Below the pieces are notes generated by a model. The model was not told where the DNA came from. It did not search any database and saw only the letters and a list, made by a program, of their open reading frames with translations. The translations under genes and the position numbers were made by a program. Shown here piece after piece: positions 33,420-41,945 of a stretch of DNA of 64,000 nucleotides. The stretch covers positions 248,001 to 312,000 of the forward strand of contig NZ_JBFNXH010000003.1 in the NCBI RefSeq assembly GCF_040812395.1, given 5' to 3'. Position 1 is the stretch's first letter. Each line of letters opens with the position of its first letter. The DNA comes from Paenibacillus_E sp040812395 (GTDB lineage: Bacteria > Bacillota > Bacilli > Paenibacillales > NBRC-103111).

Positions 33420-33911
33420 ATGCCACTACTCCAAGCCATTGAACAGACTTTCAGTAATTTGAATGAACCCACGATTGAAACAATGAAAGCAGCTATACTC
33501 ACATTGGATAATCTACTTGCAGCGACCCCAACGTATATGACGGAACCAACGTTTCTTCCCTATGGCAGGAATGTAGTATTTAGCGGCAAGGAGCTAGAAG
33601 TGATTGTCATTCATATCCCAGCGAATCGGGCTACCTCAATCCATAACCATGGTTTGTCCATCGGTACGGCATATGTAGTCGAAGGCTCCCTTATCAATAC
33701 CACCTTTACCTTGGATTTAGAAGGCTACCCCCTCACCGAACATGATAACCTTATTCAAGCCGGACAATGTATCGAAGCACCCGCCGGACAAATTCATCAG
33801 CTAAGCAATCCTTTCCACGAACGTGCGATTTCGCTGCATGTCTATTCTCCACCGCTTCGAAGCGTGAAACGCTACTTGACTTATTGTGAAACACTTGATT
33901 TTAGCATTTGA
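33420..33911 (+). CDS. cysteine dioxygenase-family cupin
   Basis: A non-haem iron thiol dioxygenase, most likely oxidising cysteine to cysteine sulfinate. The 163-residue protein has the iron ligands His75 and His77 (ATSIHNHG) and His126 (PAGQIHQL), and the family blocks AYVVEGSL and ISLHVYSPP. As in other bacterial members, glycine stands where the mammalian enzyme has its cross-linked cysteine. ATG is preceded by AGGAGG. Monocistronic and convergent with glyS across a shared terminator. Substrates other than cysteine, such as 3-mercaptopropionate, cannot be excluded. Confidence 0.85.
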   Translation: MPLLQAIEQTFSNLNEPTIETMKAAILTLDNLLAATPTYMTEPTFLPYGRNVVFSGKELEVIVIHIPANRATSIHNHGLSIGTAYVVEGSLINTTFTLDLEGYPLTEHDNLIQAGQCIEAPAGQIHQLSNPFHERAISLHVYSPPLRSVKRYLTYCETLDFSI

Positions 33912-33966
33912 AAAAAAACCCTAATCCGCGCGCTTGACCGCGTGAATATAGGGGGTTGTTTTTTTA
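33911..33966. terminator. shared terminator between cysteine dioxygenase and glyS
   Basis: AACCCTA pairs with TAGGGGGTT around an inner CGCG-rich stem; A-run on the left and T-run on the right allow use from both sides. Confidence 0.75.
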
Positions 33967-33969
33967 CAA

Positions 33970-35352
33970 TTAGAACTGCAATTTGCTTTCGATGAACGCT
34001 TTGAGTTCGCTAATCGGCATACGCGTTTGTTCCATGGTGTCACGGTCACGAACAGTAACTTGACCATCTGTTTCGGACTCAAAGTCATACGTAATGCAGA
34101 ATGGCGTTCCGACTTCGTCATGGCGACGGTAACGTTTGCCAATCGAACCTGCATCGTCATAATCGACCATAAAGTGCTTCGCAAGATCTGCGAATACAGC
34201 CTGAGCGCCTTCGGCCAGCTTCTTCGACAGCGGGAATACGGCTGCTTTGATCGGCGCAAGTGCCGGATGGAAACGAAGCACCGTACGGCTGTCATCGCCT
34301 TCCAACTGTTGCTCCTCGAATGCATCGATCAATAGCGCTAAAGTAACGCGATCCGCACCAAGTGAAGGCTCGATACAATAAGGAATATAACGCTCGTTCG
34401 TCTCTTGATCGATATAGTTGAAATCTTCGCCGGAATGCTCCATATGCTGTTTCAAATCAAAGTCTGTGCGGTCCGCGATACCCCATAGCTCGCCCCAGCC
34501 GAATGGGAATTTGTACTCGATATCGGTAGTCGCATTACTATAATGGGACAACTCATCGTCATTGTGGTCGCGCAATCGGAGATTGTCCGGATTCGCGCCT
34601 AAGGAAAGCAGCCAGTTATGGCAGAAGCTTCTCCAATACTCAAACCATTTCAAATCTTCGCCTGGTTTGCAGAAAAATTCTAGCTCCATTTGTTCAAACT
34701 CACGTGTACGGAACGTAAAGTTCCCGGGCGTGATTTCGTTGCGGAAGCTTTTACCGATTTGGCCGATACCGAAAGGCAGCTTTTTGCGCATCGTCCGCTG
34801 CACGTTTTTGAAGTTCACGAAAATACCTTGTGCGGTTTCAGGACGCAGGTAAACTGTATTGGCGCTTGACTCTGTCACGCCTTGGAACGTTTTGAACATC
34901 AAGTTGAATTGGCGAATATCCGTGAAATCCTTGCTGCCGCAATCCGGGCAAACAATATCGTGTTCCTTGATAAGATCAGCCATTTGGTCAAAAGTCATGC
35001 CATCGACGATGATCTCGATATCTTTTTCAGCCAGTTTACCTTCGATCAATTTGTCGGCGCGATGGCGTGCTTTACACTGTTTACAGTCGATCATTGGATC
35101 GTTGAAGTTGCCCACGTGACCGGAAGCAACCCAAGCTTGCGGGTTCATCAAAATCGCCGCGTCGAGCCCTACGTTGTATGGGGATTCCTGAATAAATTTT
35201 TTCCACCAAGCGCGCTTGATGTTATTTTTCAATTCGACGCCAAGCGGACCGTAATCCCATGTGTTCGCCAAACCGCCGTATACCTCGGATCCTGGAAATA
35301 CAAAACCTCTGTGTTTCGCTAACGCTACGACTTGCTCCATAGTAACACTCAT
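33970..35352 (-). CDS. glyS: glycyl-tRNA synthetase (single-chain class II type)
   Basis: Charges tRNA-Gly with glycine. The 460-residue protein is the alpha2 homodimer type (GlyQS/GRS1-like), not the two-subunit alpha/beta form. It shows AKHRGFVFPGSEVYGG, TWDYGPLGVELKNNIKRAWW, class II motif 2 block FRNEITPGNFTFRTREFEQMEL and the motif 3 region EPSLGADRVTLALL. The ATG at 35352 has AAGGAG at 9 bases and is preferred to 35370. A T-box leader precedes it, so expression should rise when tRNA-Gly is uncharged. Confidence 0.96.
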   Translation of the reverse strand: MSVTMEQVVALAKHRGFVFPGSEVYGGLANTWDYGPLGVELKNNIKRAWWKKFIQESPYNVGLDAAILMNPQAWVASGHVGNFNDPMIDCKQCKARHRADKLIEGKLAEKDIEIIVDGMTFDQMADLIKEHDIVCPDCGSKDFTDIRQFNLMFKTFQGVTESSANTVYLRPETAQGIFVNFKNVQRTMRKKLPFGIGQIGKSFRNEITPGNFTFRTREFEQMELEFFCKPGEDLKWFEYWRSFCHNWLLSLGANPDNLRLRDHNDDELSHYSNATTDIEYKFPFGWGELWGIADRTDFDLKQHMEHSGEDFNYIDQETNERYIPYCIEPSLGADRVTLALLIDAFEEQQLEGDDSRTVLRFHPALAPIKAAVFPLSKKLAEGAQAVFADLAKHFMVDYDDAGSIGKRYRRHDEVGTPFCITYDFESETDGQVTVRDRDTMEQTRMPISELKAFIESKLQF

Positions 35353-35421
35353 GCCACAATTCTCCTTCATCTAAGCAAAATGGGTCTGTCGACCGGTAAC
35401 TCCGCCCCGGGTGGTGAGCGC

Positions 35422-35640
35422 AAAAAAAGACTCATCATCCAAAGGCATCAAAAATGCCTAGGGACGAGAGCCTTACGCACCCGCGGTTCCACCCTAGTTG
35501 ATACGCTGAATCCTACCCGCGCATCCCCTTTATCGAATTGGCTCCGAATTGCCTTTTCCTTGAAATTCATCTCTGGGCTCTCACCGTCCCCAGCTCGCTG
35601 AACATGAAGGGTTTCAAGTACTATTCATCCATCACAGCCA
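35422..35640 (-). promoter_or_regulatory. T-box leader of glyS
   Basis: The minus strand carries the T-box antiterminator sequence AGGGTGGAACCGCGGG (35480-35495), a long competing terminator hairpin with a seven-T run (35422-35473), and a stem I region with the GGTGAGAGCCC-type distal element (near 35575-35595). T-box RNAs sense uncharged tRNA through a specifier codon; I could not place that codon with certainty. The adjoining synthetase implies glycine. Confidence 0.92.
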
Positions 35641-35662
35641 CAATTGTCATGCAATTGGCTTT

Positions 35663-35691
35663 AGTGTACAGAAAAACAAAAAAAAAATCAA
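35663..35691 (-). promoter_or_regulatory. sigma-A promoter of the glyS T-box transcript
   Basis: TTGATT and TACACT separated by exactly 17 bases on the minus strand, shortly upstream of the T-box leader. Confidence 0.7.
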
Positions 35692-35728
35692 ATGATGTTT
35701 GTTATTTCATAACAATTTCACAAAAAGC

Positions 35729-36529
35729 CTAATACAAATGAGGACGACGATCCTCGAAAACAGGAATCTTTCCGCGCACGCGCACAACCTCATTCAAATC
35801 AATCGTTGCATGCAGGACGGCTTCACGCTCATCGCCCTCGACAAGCACTTCACCCCAAGGATCGATGACCATGGAATGACCGAAAAAGTTTGTCGTACCG
35901 CTTGTGCCTACGCGATTGCAAGAGACGACATACATTTGATTCTCAATCGCTCTTGCCATGAGCAGCGTACGCCAATGATGCAGCCTCGGATGCGGCCATT
36001 CGGCCGGCACGAATAAGATTCTCGCGCCATCCAGCGCTAATTTGCGCGCTAACTCGGGGAAGCGAATATCGTAACAGATCATCGCGCCTGCCGGTACGCC
36101 TTCCAGTTCAAATCGGCCGAGTTGATCACCGCTATGCAGAAACTTTTCTTCATCCATGAGGCGAAACAGGTGTATTTTGGAGTACTCGGCAATTTCTTGG
36201 CCTTGGCGGTCGAACGCATAAATGGTATTCAACACCTGATCCCCTCTTTTATCGGCAATAGAGCCTCCGATGAGGTTGACGCTATGTTTCTGGGCAAATT
36301 CACTTAAAAAAGCTTTCGTACGCGCCCCGTCCTGGTCCGCTAAATGATGAATCTCCGTCAAGGCATAGCCCGTGTTCCACATCTCGGGAAATACAATGAC
36401 ATCCGGTTTCACTTCCGCAGAAACGGCTTCAGTCAGAAGCTTATTCAATCGTGTGTAGTTCGTATCCGGATCACCGATGGCGATATCCATTTGAATAAGA
36501 GCAATATGCAGTGTATGTGTGTCCTTCAT
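35729..36529 (-). CDS. mtnU: nitrilase-superfamily amidase (MtnU-like omega-amidase)
   Basis: A carbon-nitrogen hydrolase of 266 residues. The catalytic triad is visible: Glu in VIVFPEMWNTGY, Lys in YSKIHLFRLMDEEKF, and Cys in AMICYDIRFPE. In Bacillus subtilis the gene next to the methionine-salvage aminotransferase (mtnE) encodes a similar amidase, thought to remove alpha-ketoglutaramate made when glutamine is the amino donor. Here it is divergent from the mtnE-like gene, supporting that role. The ATG at 36529 has GGAAGGAG at 8 bases and is chosen over 36547. Precise substrate is inferred. Confidence 0.82.
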   Translation of the reverse strand: MKDTHTLHIALIQMDIAIGDPDTNYTRLNKLLTEAVSAEVKPDVIVFPEMWNTGYALTEIHHLADQDGARTKAFLSEFAQKHSVNLIGGSIADKRGDQVLNTIYAFDRQGQEIAEYSKIHLFRLMDEEKFLHSGDQLGRFELEGVPAGAMICYDIRFPELARKLALDGARILFVPAEWPHPRLHHWRTLLMARAIENQMYVVSCNRVGTSGTTNFFGHSMVIDPWGEVLVEGDEREAVLHATIDLNEVVRVRGKIPVFEDRRPHLY

Positions 36530-36765
36530 AGCGAGGACTCCTTCCAATTAGCAAACTATTTTTTCTACTATTTTAGACGAATTGCGCGATGAACTCAATT
36601 AGGATTAAACGTGTGGGATTGATTTTTTGAATCAGCTTGAAAAAAAGTTTTTCGTCATCAGGGTTGTTATAACTACTAAGAATTTTCCCATTATGATAAA
36701 TTAATAGAATCATGGTATATTAATGGTATTATGTAAATCCCGACCTACGGAGTGTGATTTGACTC

Positions 36766-37968
36766 GTGAACAACTTATCTCGTACGCAAACCCCTTTTTC
36801 CATACAGCCAGCGGATCGCATGCAGGGACTTCCGACACAATTTTTTGCGACACTCGTGCGCAAAGCTAACGAACAGATCGCCCAAGGGCATGATGTGATC
36901 AATTTGGGTCAGGGCAATCCAGACCGTCCGACGCCCCCGCATATTGTTCAATCCATGCAGGAAGCTGCCGCAAATCCTCTTTACCATAAGTATCCACCTT
37001 TCAGCGGATTTCCGTTTTTGAAACAGGCGGTTGCTCAGAGTTATAAAGAAGATCATAACGTCGATCTAGACCCAGAAACCGAGGTCGCTATTCTTTTTGG
37101 CGGCAAAACAGGGTTGATCGAGATCGCCCAGTGTCTGCTCAATCCTGGAGACGTTTGTCTCGTTCCCGATCCCGGTTATCCTGATTATTGGTCAGGCGTC
37201 GCACTTGCCGGCGCCGAAATGGCGTTCATGCCGCTCAAAGAAGACAACAACTATTTGCCCGACTATTCCGTTCTGAAGGAAGACGACTTGAAACGTGCGA
37301 AGCTGATGTTCATTAATTATCCGAACAATCCGACTGGCGCAACCGCTCCCGCTTCTTTCTATCAGGAAACCGTCGACTTCGCGCATAAGCACGGCGTCGT
37401 TGTTGCTAGCGATTTCGCTTACGGCGCGATCGGATTTGACGGTCAAAAGCCTGTAAGCTTTCTGTCAACGCCAGGAGCGAAAGAAGTGGGCGTAGAGTTC
37501 TACACCCTTTCCAAAACTTACAACATGGCTGGCTGGCGCGTTGGATTTGCGCTAGGCAACCGCGAAATTATTCGTTTGATCAACTTGATGCAGGATCATT
37601 ATTACTGCTCGCTCTTCGGCGGTATCCAGGTTGCAGCGACGACAGCGCTAACCGGTCCGCAAGATTGCGTGACAGAGCTGCGCGATGTTTACGAAAGCCG
37701 CCGCAATGCGCTCTACACGTCCCTGACCAGCATCGGCTGGAAAGCAACCCCGTCGCAGGGCTCCTTCTTCTCTTGGCTGCCTGTGCCGAAAGGTCATACC
37801 TCAACGAGCCTTTCAGACCTGCTGCTGCAAGAAGCAAAGGTTGTAGTTGCTCCAGGCGTAGGTTTTGGAGCGCATGGCGAAGGTTATGTCAGACTCGGGC
37901 TGCTTTCGACGGAAGACCGCTTGGAAGAAGCGGTGCAGCGAATCGGTAAGCTGAATTTGTTTAATTAA
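36766..37968 (+). CDS. mtnE: PLP-dependent aminotransferase, MtnE-like
   Basis: A fold-type I aminotransferase of 400 residues. It shows VINLGQGNPDRPTP, the cofactor region VPDPGYPDYWSG, NYPNNPTGA, SDFAYGAIGFDG and the PLP lysine in YTLSKTYNMAGWRVG. In Bacillus this type converts 4-methylthio-2-oxobutyrate to methionine, the last step of the salvage pathway. Context agrees: an omega-amidase gene is divergent, and mtnWXB follow 4 kb later. The start is GTG with GGAG about 13 bases upstream, so a slightly later start is possible. No SAM riboswitch is visible in front of it. Other oxo-acid substrates, including LL-DAP-type chemistry, remain possible. Confidence 0.8.
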   Translation: MNNLSRTQTPFSIQPADRMQGLPTQFFATLVRKANEQIAQGHDVINLGQGNPDRPTPPHIVQSMQEAAANPLYHKYPPFSGFPFLKQAVAQSYKEDHNVDLDPETEVAILFGGKTGLIEIAQCLLNPGDVCLVPDPGYPDYWSGVALAGAEMAFMPLKEDNNYLPDYSVLKEDDLKRAKLMFINYPNNPTGATAPASFYQETVDFAHKHGVVVASDFAYGAIGFDGQKPVSFLSTPGAKEVGVEFYTLSKTYNMAGWRVGFALGNREIIRLINLMQDHYYCSLFGGIQVAATTALTGPQDCVTELRDVYESRRNALYTSLTSIGWKATPSQGSFFSWLPVPKGHTSTSLSDLLLQEAKVVVAPGVGFGAHGEGYVRLGLLSTEDRLEEAVQRIGKLNLFN

Positions 37969-38008
37969 AAATTAACAATGAGCGGGGCAGCCGATCCTTT
38001 ACAAAGGC

Positions 38009-38036
38009 TTGTACCGCGTGCTATTCTAGATAGAAT
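38009..38036 (+). promoter_or_regulatory. sigma-A promoter of the proBA T-box transcript
   Basis: TTGTAC and TAGAAT separated by 16 bases, just upstream of the T-box leader. Confidence 0.65.
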
Positions 38037-38041
38037 AAAAA

Positions 38042-38320
38042 AGGGAGCCTGCAAATGGCTTTCATATCGCAACGTTATGATGGGAATAGTAGGAAGCGTG
38101 CTGCACGCGCAGAGAGTAAGCTCCACCGGCTGAGAGAGCTTACCGTGAACCGATTCCGAACCCGCCCCTGAACGGTCAACGATGAGTTGAACAGCCCCCT
38201 GCTGTTATATAGGGAATCTAAAGTTGGGTGCAGCCTTTTCAGCATGCGCCAATCTAAGGTGGTACCGCGGAAGCTACAGACTTTCGTCCTTATGTTATGA
38301 GGACGGAAGTCTTTTTTCAT
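38042..38320 (+). promoter_or_regulatory. T-box leader of proB (probably proline-specific)
   Basis: Contains the T-box sequence AAGGTGGTACCGCGG (38257-38271) and a terminator stem GACTTTCGTCC/GGACGGAAGTC with T-run (38280-38318). In the stem I region two CCG triplets followed by A occur (38150-38152 and 38156-38158); CCG is a proline codon, so either may be the specifier. Proline biosynthesis genes follow, as in Bacillus proBA. Confidence 0.92.
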
Positions 38321-38353
38321 TTACATATTTGGAATCAAAAGGATGGGATTGTT

Positions 38354-39454
38354 ATGACTAGGCGCATCGTCGTCAAAATCGGCAGCAGCTCTTTAACTTC
38401 AGATACAGGCGGGCTCAATCCGGATAAAATTCGTTTTTTTGCTGCGGAGCTTGCGCGCCTCCAGAAGGACGGCAACCAAGTGCTGCTCGTTACATCCGGC
38501 GCCGTTGCCGCAGGCTTCACCTCCCTCGGCTATCGTACGCGGCCAAAGGCGCTTCACGAGAAGCAAGCCGCAGCCGCGGTCGGCCAAGCACTGCTCATGC
38601 AGGCGTACCACGAGGCGTTTGCCTCGCATGGTGTTGGCGTCGCGCAAATACTGCTGACGCGCTACGATTTCTCCAACCGCAAGCGTGTGCAAAACGCGCT
38701 GATGACCATCGACGAACTGCTGCAACGCGGCGTCGTCCCGATTATCAACGAGAACGACACCGTATCGGTGGGCGAGCTCAAGTTCGGCGACAACGACACG
38801 TTGTCGGCACTGGTCGGTAATCTGGTCAAAGCCAGCAGATTGATCATTATTACAGATATGGACGGTCTATACACCGACGACCCCCGCAAAAACGCGAGTG
38901 CGCAGCGCATCGAGCGCGTTGACGCCATCAGCGATGAGCTGTTCAGCTTCGCTGGCGGCTCTGGGAGCGCGGTCGGCACAGGCGGCATGCGCTCCAAAGT
39001 CGAAGCCGCCCGCATCGCGATGCGCGGGGGCGTGCCGGTCTTCATAGGGCGCGTAGTCGAGCCCTATGACCTGCAGCTTGCCGTGGACGACCGTGGCAAG
39101 GGCACTTATTTTGACACGGCGATGGATAACCTGCCGGTCAAAAAGCAGTGGGTGGGCTACCATTCGCTCCCCCAAGGGCGAATCATCGTCGATCAAGGCG
39201 CCAAGGCGGCGCTCGTCGATGGCGGCAAGAGCCTGCTCCCCGCCGGCATCACCGCCGTTGAGGGCGAGTTCCACCCCGGCGATGTCGTCGAGGTGGTTAG
39301 CACTGACAACACGCTGCTCGGCCGCGGTGTCGTCAACTACGCGGCTTGGCAGCTGCAAGCCGCCGCTGGTTTATCGACCGACGAGGTGCAGAAACGCCTC
39401 GAGGTTGTTCGTATTGAAGTGATCCACAGGGACGAATGGATTCCTCTGCCTTGA
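38354..39454 (+). CDS. proB: glutamate 5-kinase
   Basis: ProB phosphorylates glutamate, the first step of proline synthesis. The 366-residue protein has an amino-acid-kinase domain (VVKIGSSSLTSDTGGL; VPIINENDTVSVGELKFGDND; LIIITDMDGLYTDDPRK; GTGGMRSKVEAA) and a C-terminal PUA domain (GRIIVDQGAKAAL, FHPGDVVEVV). The ATG at 38354 follows AAAGGA. Transcription is controlled by the T-box leader. The last two thirds of the gene are noticeably GC-rich. Followed by proA after a 301-base gap. Confidence 0.95.
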   Translation: MTRRIVVKIGSSSLTSDTGGLNPDKIRFFAAELARLQKDGNQVLLVTSGAVAAGFTSLGYRTRPKALHEKQAAAAVGQALLMQAYHEAFASHGVGVAQILLTRYDFSNRKRVQNALMTIDELLQRGVVPIINENDTVSVGELKFGDNDTLSALVGNLVKASRLIIITDMDGLYTDDPRKNASAQRIERVDAISDELFSFAGGSGSAVGTGGMRSKVEAARIAMRGGVPVFIGRVVEPYDLQLAVDDRGKGTYFDTAMDNLPVKKQWVGYHSLPQGRIIVDQGAKAALVDGGKSLLPAGITAVEGEFHPGDVVEVVSTDNTLLGRGVVNYAAWQLQAAAGLSTDEVQKRLEVVRIEVIHRDEWIPLP

Positions 39455-39501
39455 GTGGTTTGGGTAATTCCTTCTTAATTATTCAAGGTTTAAAGGAAAT
39501 T

Positions 39502-39671
39502 GAGTGCGTTATTAAGTCATTAAGCCATATTCATGGTCATTTCGCGGAACTATGATGCGTTATTCCAAGATTTTGATGCAGAAATCCTTGTTTTTGCCTG
39601 CAATAACGCACTCATGTTCCGCCAATTCTTTCAACAAGTCCGTTTAGCTCACAATAGCGTACTGTAGTTCC
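39502..39671. repeat. stand-alone GGAACTA/TGCGTTA palindromic repeat between proB and proA
   Basis: This fills most of the 301-base gap between proB and proA. The main arms GCGGAACTATGATGCGTTATT (39544-39564, in outline) and AATAACGCACTCATGTTCCGC (39602-39622) form an imperfect inverted repeat. Two further half-units flank it: GAGTGCGTTATT (39502-39513) and CAATAGCGTACTGTAGTTCC (39652-39671). The same sequence family forms the palindromes inside the two large repeats. Apart from the proA ribosome binding site I see nothing else in the gap. Confidence 0.8.
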
Positions 39672-39755
39672 TTTTAAATATAGAACAGTACGAGCTTCAG
39701 CTTCATAGCTTACTCGTGCACTGTCAATCATTTTTCACATATGGAGGAAAAACCG

Positions 39756-41003
39756 ATGAGTGAAGTTGTACAAAAATCTAAGCTTGCCAAGCAAGCCGCC
39801 CAATCCATGGGCAACCTGACAACCAAGCAGAAAAACGAAGCCTTGCTTCTCATGGCAGATGCACTGGTGACTGAGCAGCAAGCCATTATAGAAGCTAATG
39901 CGAAGGATTTGCAGCGCGGCAAGGAATCCGGCACGAGCGCTTCCTTACTGGATCGTCTCGCACTCAATGAAAACAGAATCGCCGCTATGGCAGAGGGGCT
40001 TCGCCAAATTACCGAGCTTCCCGATCCAATCGGGGATACGCTAGAGTCGTTCGAGCGTCCCAATGGCCTGCGCATTCAAAAACTTCGGGTTCCGCTGGGC
40101 GTTATCGGCATTATTTATGAAGCAAGGCCAAATGTTACGGTTGATGCTGCGGGATTATGCCTGAAAACCGGCAATGCGGTTGTCCTGCGCGGCGGATCTT
40201 CCGCTTTATTTTCAAATGAAAAAATTATTCAAGTGCTCCAGGAAGCGCTAAGCCGCTCCTCGATCCCTGTCGATGCGCTGCAGCTCATTCTTAGTTCCGA
40301 CCGCTCATCCGTAGATGAAATGTTGAAGCTGAATGGCCTTATCGATGTTCTCATTCCTAGAGGCGGACACTCTCTCATACAAAATGTTGTCAATAACGCA
40401 TCGGTTCCTGTCATTGAAACAGGCGCTGGTGTATGTCATACTTTTATAGACGAAAGCGCGCAGTTGGACATGGCTATCCGTATTGCTGTAAATGCTAAAG
40501 CGCAGCGTCCATCTGTTTGCAATGCCATGGAAACCATGATCGTTCATGAAGCTTTTGCTGATCAACATTTAAAAGCGCTGGCAGACGCCTTTCAAAACGT
40601 TCATGTCGAGCTAAGAGGCGATGACCGCTCTAGAGCCCTAGTTCCTTCTATGAAAGTTGCCGAGGCTGATGATTGGGGCACCGAGTATGGAGATTATATC
40701 CTTTCGGTTAAAATTGTGCGTAATCTTGATGAAGCTATCACTCATATTCGTATGTATGGCACCATGCATTCCGAGTGCATTGTGACAGAGAATGCCGCTA
40801 ATGCCGAACGGTTCCTGCAGGAAGTTGATGCGGCTGCCGTGTATCACAATGCGTCGACGCGTTTCACAGACGGCTTTGAATTCGGTTTTGGCGCTGAAAT
40901 CGGCATTTCTACACAAAAGCTGCACGCTCGCGGGCCTATGGGACTGCCTGCCCTCACATCAACGAAATTCCGCGTCTATGGAAGCGGCCAAATACGAGAA
41001 TAA
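39756..41003 (+). CDS. proA: glutamate-5-semialdehyde dehydrogenase (gamma-glutamyl phosphate reductase)
   Basis: ProA reduces gamma-glutamyl phosphate to glutamate semialdehyde with NADPH. The 415-residue protein has LRVPLGVIGIIYEARPNVTVDAAGLCLK, VLRGGSSA, and the catalytic Cys in RPSVCNAMET, followed by the C-terminal block STRFTDGFEFGFGAEIGISTQKLHARGPMGL. The ATG at 39756 lies 8 bases after GGAGG and is chosen over 39741. ProC follows after 24 bases. Confidence 0.96.
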   Translation: MSEVVQKSKLAKQAAQSMGNLTTKQKNEALLLMADALVTEQQAIIEANAKDLQRGKESGTSASLLDRLALNENRIAAMAEGLRQITELPDPIGDTLESFERPNGLRIQKLRVPLGVIGIIYEARPNVTVDAAGLCLKTGNAVVLRGGSSALFSNEKIIQVLQEALSRSSIPVDALQLILSSDRSSVDEMLKLNGLIDVLIPRGGHSLIQNVVNNASVPVIETGAGVCHTFIDESAQLDMAIRIAVNAKAQRPSVCNAMETMIVHEAFADQHLKALADAFQNVHVELRGDDRSRALVPSMKVAEADDWGTEYGDYILSVKIVRNLDEAITHIRMYGTMHSECIVTENAANAERFLQEVDAAAVYHNASTRFTDGFEFGFGAEIGISTQKLHARGPMGLPALTSTKFRVYGSGQIRE

Positions 41004-41027
41004 CACACCCCAAGGAGGTTCAGATCG

Positions 41028-41897
41028 ATGTCTTTAACCTTATCTCAAGCTAAAATTGCCTTTGTCGGAGCAGGCTCCATGGCAGAAGCGATCTTCCGCG
41101 GGCTGATCGAACGCGAAGTCGCCACACCTCAGCATATATATGTGATGAATCGTTCCAATCAAGCAAGAATGGAGCATATCCGCTCCGAGTACGGCGTCCA
41201 TACAACTTCTGACGCTGCCACAAGAGAAGCCTACATTCGAGAAGCCGATGTTGTCGTGCTTTGCATGAAACCCAAAGATGTGGAAGCTTCTTTTGCGGAT
41301 TTGCAGCCGCTTCTTAACGAAAAACAGCTGCTTGTGTCCGTTATCGCCGGTTTATCCATTGCCAAGATTGAACATCTGCTGCAAACGCGTATGCCGATCG
41401 TAAGAACAATGCCAAATACATCCAGTACGATTGGTCTTGGCGCTACCGGAATGAGCTTCTCCACTGCCGTGAATGAGCCGCTGCGACAACTGGCAACGCA
41501 AATGTTTGAAGCCGTTGGTATCGTCAGCATTGTAGAAGAATCAAAAATTGAAATTGTAACAGGCTTGTCAGGCAGCGGCCCCGCATATGTGTACTATTTC
41601 ATGGAGGCTATGACAAAAGCCGGTATCGAAGGTGGCCTCACCGAAGAAAATGCCCGAAAATTAACGCTGCAAACCGTGTTAGGCGCTGCCCACATGGTGC
41701 AGATCACCCAAGAAGACCCAGCCGAGCTGCGCCGGAAGGTCACTTCGCCGAACGGCTCCACACAAGCTGCGATCGAAGTTCTTGACCGCTACCAGTTCGC
41801 CGAAGGCATCGAGCGCGCTGTTTTCCGTTCCGCAGATCGCACCAAAGAAATGGGTGAACAAATCGCAGCTGCACCCAGTTCAAGTGTGCAATCATAA
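41028..41897 (+). CDS. proC: pyrroline-5-carboxylate reductase
   Basis: Reduces pyrroline-5-carboxylate to proline, the last step of the pathway. The 289-residue protein begins with the Rossmann motif IAFVGAGSMAEAIFRGL and has MPNTSSTIG and the C-terminal signature block (ETVTSPNGSTQAAIEVL-like VTSPNGSTQAAIEVLDRY). It completes a proB-proA-proC set in one direction. AAGGAGG precedes the ATG. A 48-base gap without a clear terminator leads to mtnW, so read-through into the salvage genes is possible. Confidence 0.95.
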   Translation: MSLTLSQAKIAFVGAGSMAEAIFRGLIEREVATPQHIYVMNRSNQARMEHIRSEYGVHTTSDAATREAYIREADVVVLCMKPKDVEASFADLQPLLNEKQLLVSVIAGLSIAKIEHLLQTRMPIVRTMPNTSSTIGLGATGMSFSTAVNEPLRQLATQMFEAVGIVSIVEESKIEIVTGLSGSGPAYVYYFMEAMTKAGIEGGLTEENARKLTLQTVLGAAHMVQITQEDPAELRRKVTSPNGSTQAAIEVLDRYQFAEGIERAVFRSADRTKEMGEQIAAAPSSSVQS

Positions 41898-41945
41898 TCG
41901 ACAGCATGTGAAATAACCCCTACTCCTATTAGGCAGGTGAATAGA

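Noticed and set aside
33420..33911. Cupin gene read as the missing mtnD (acireductone dioxygenase)
   Set aside because: Metal ligands and flanking motifs follow the cysteine dioxygenase pattern and lack the MtnD-type HxH(x4)E set.
36530..36765. SAM riboswitch in front of mtnE
   Set aside because: The S-box core words (AGAG..GGAGGGA, GAAACC/GCAACC) are not present; I saw only AT-rich promoter-like sequence.
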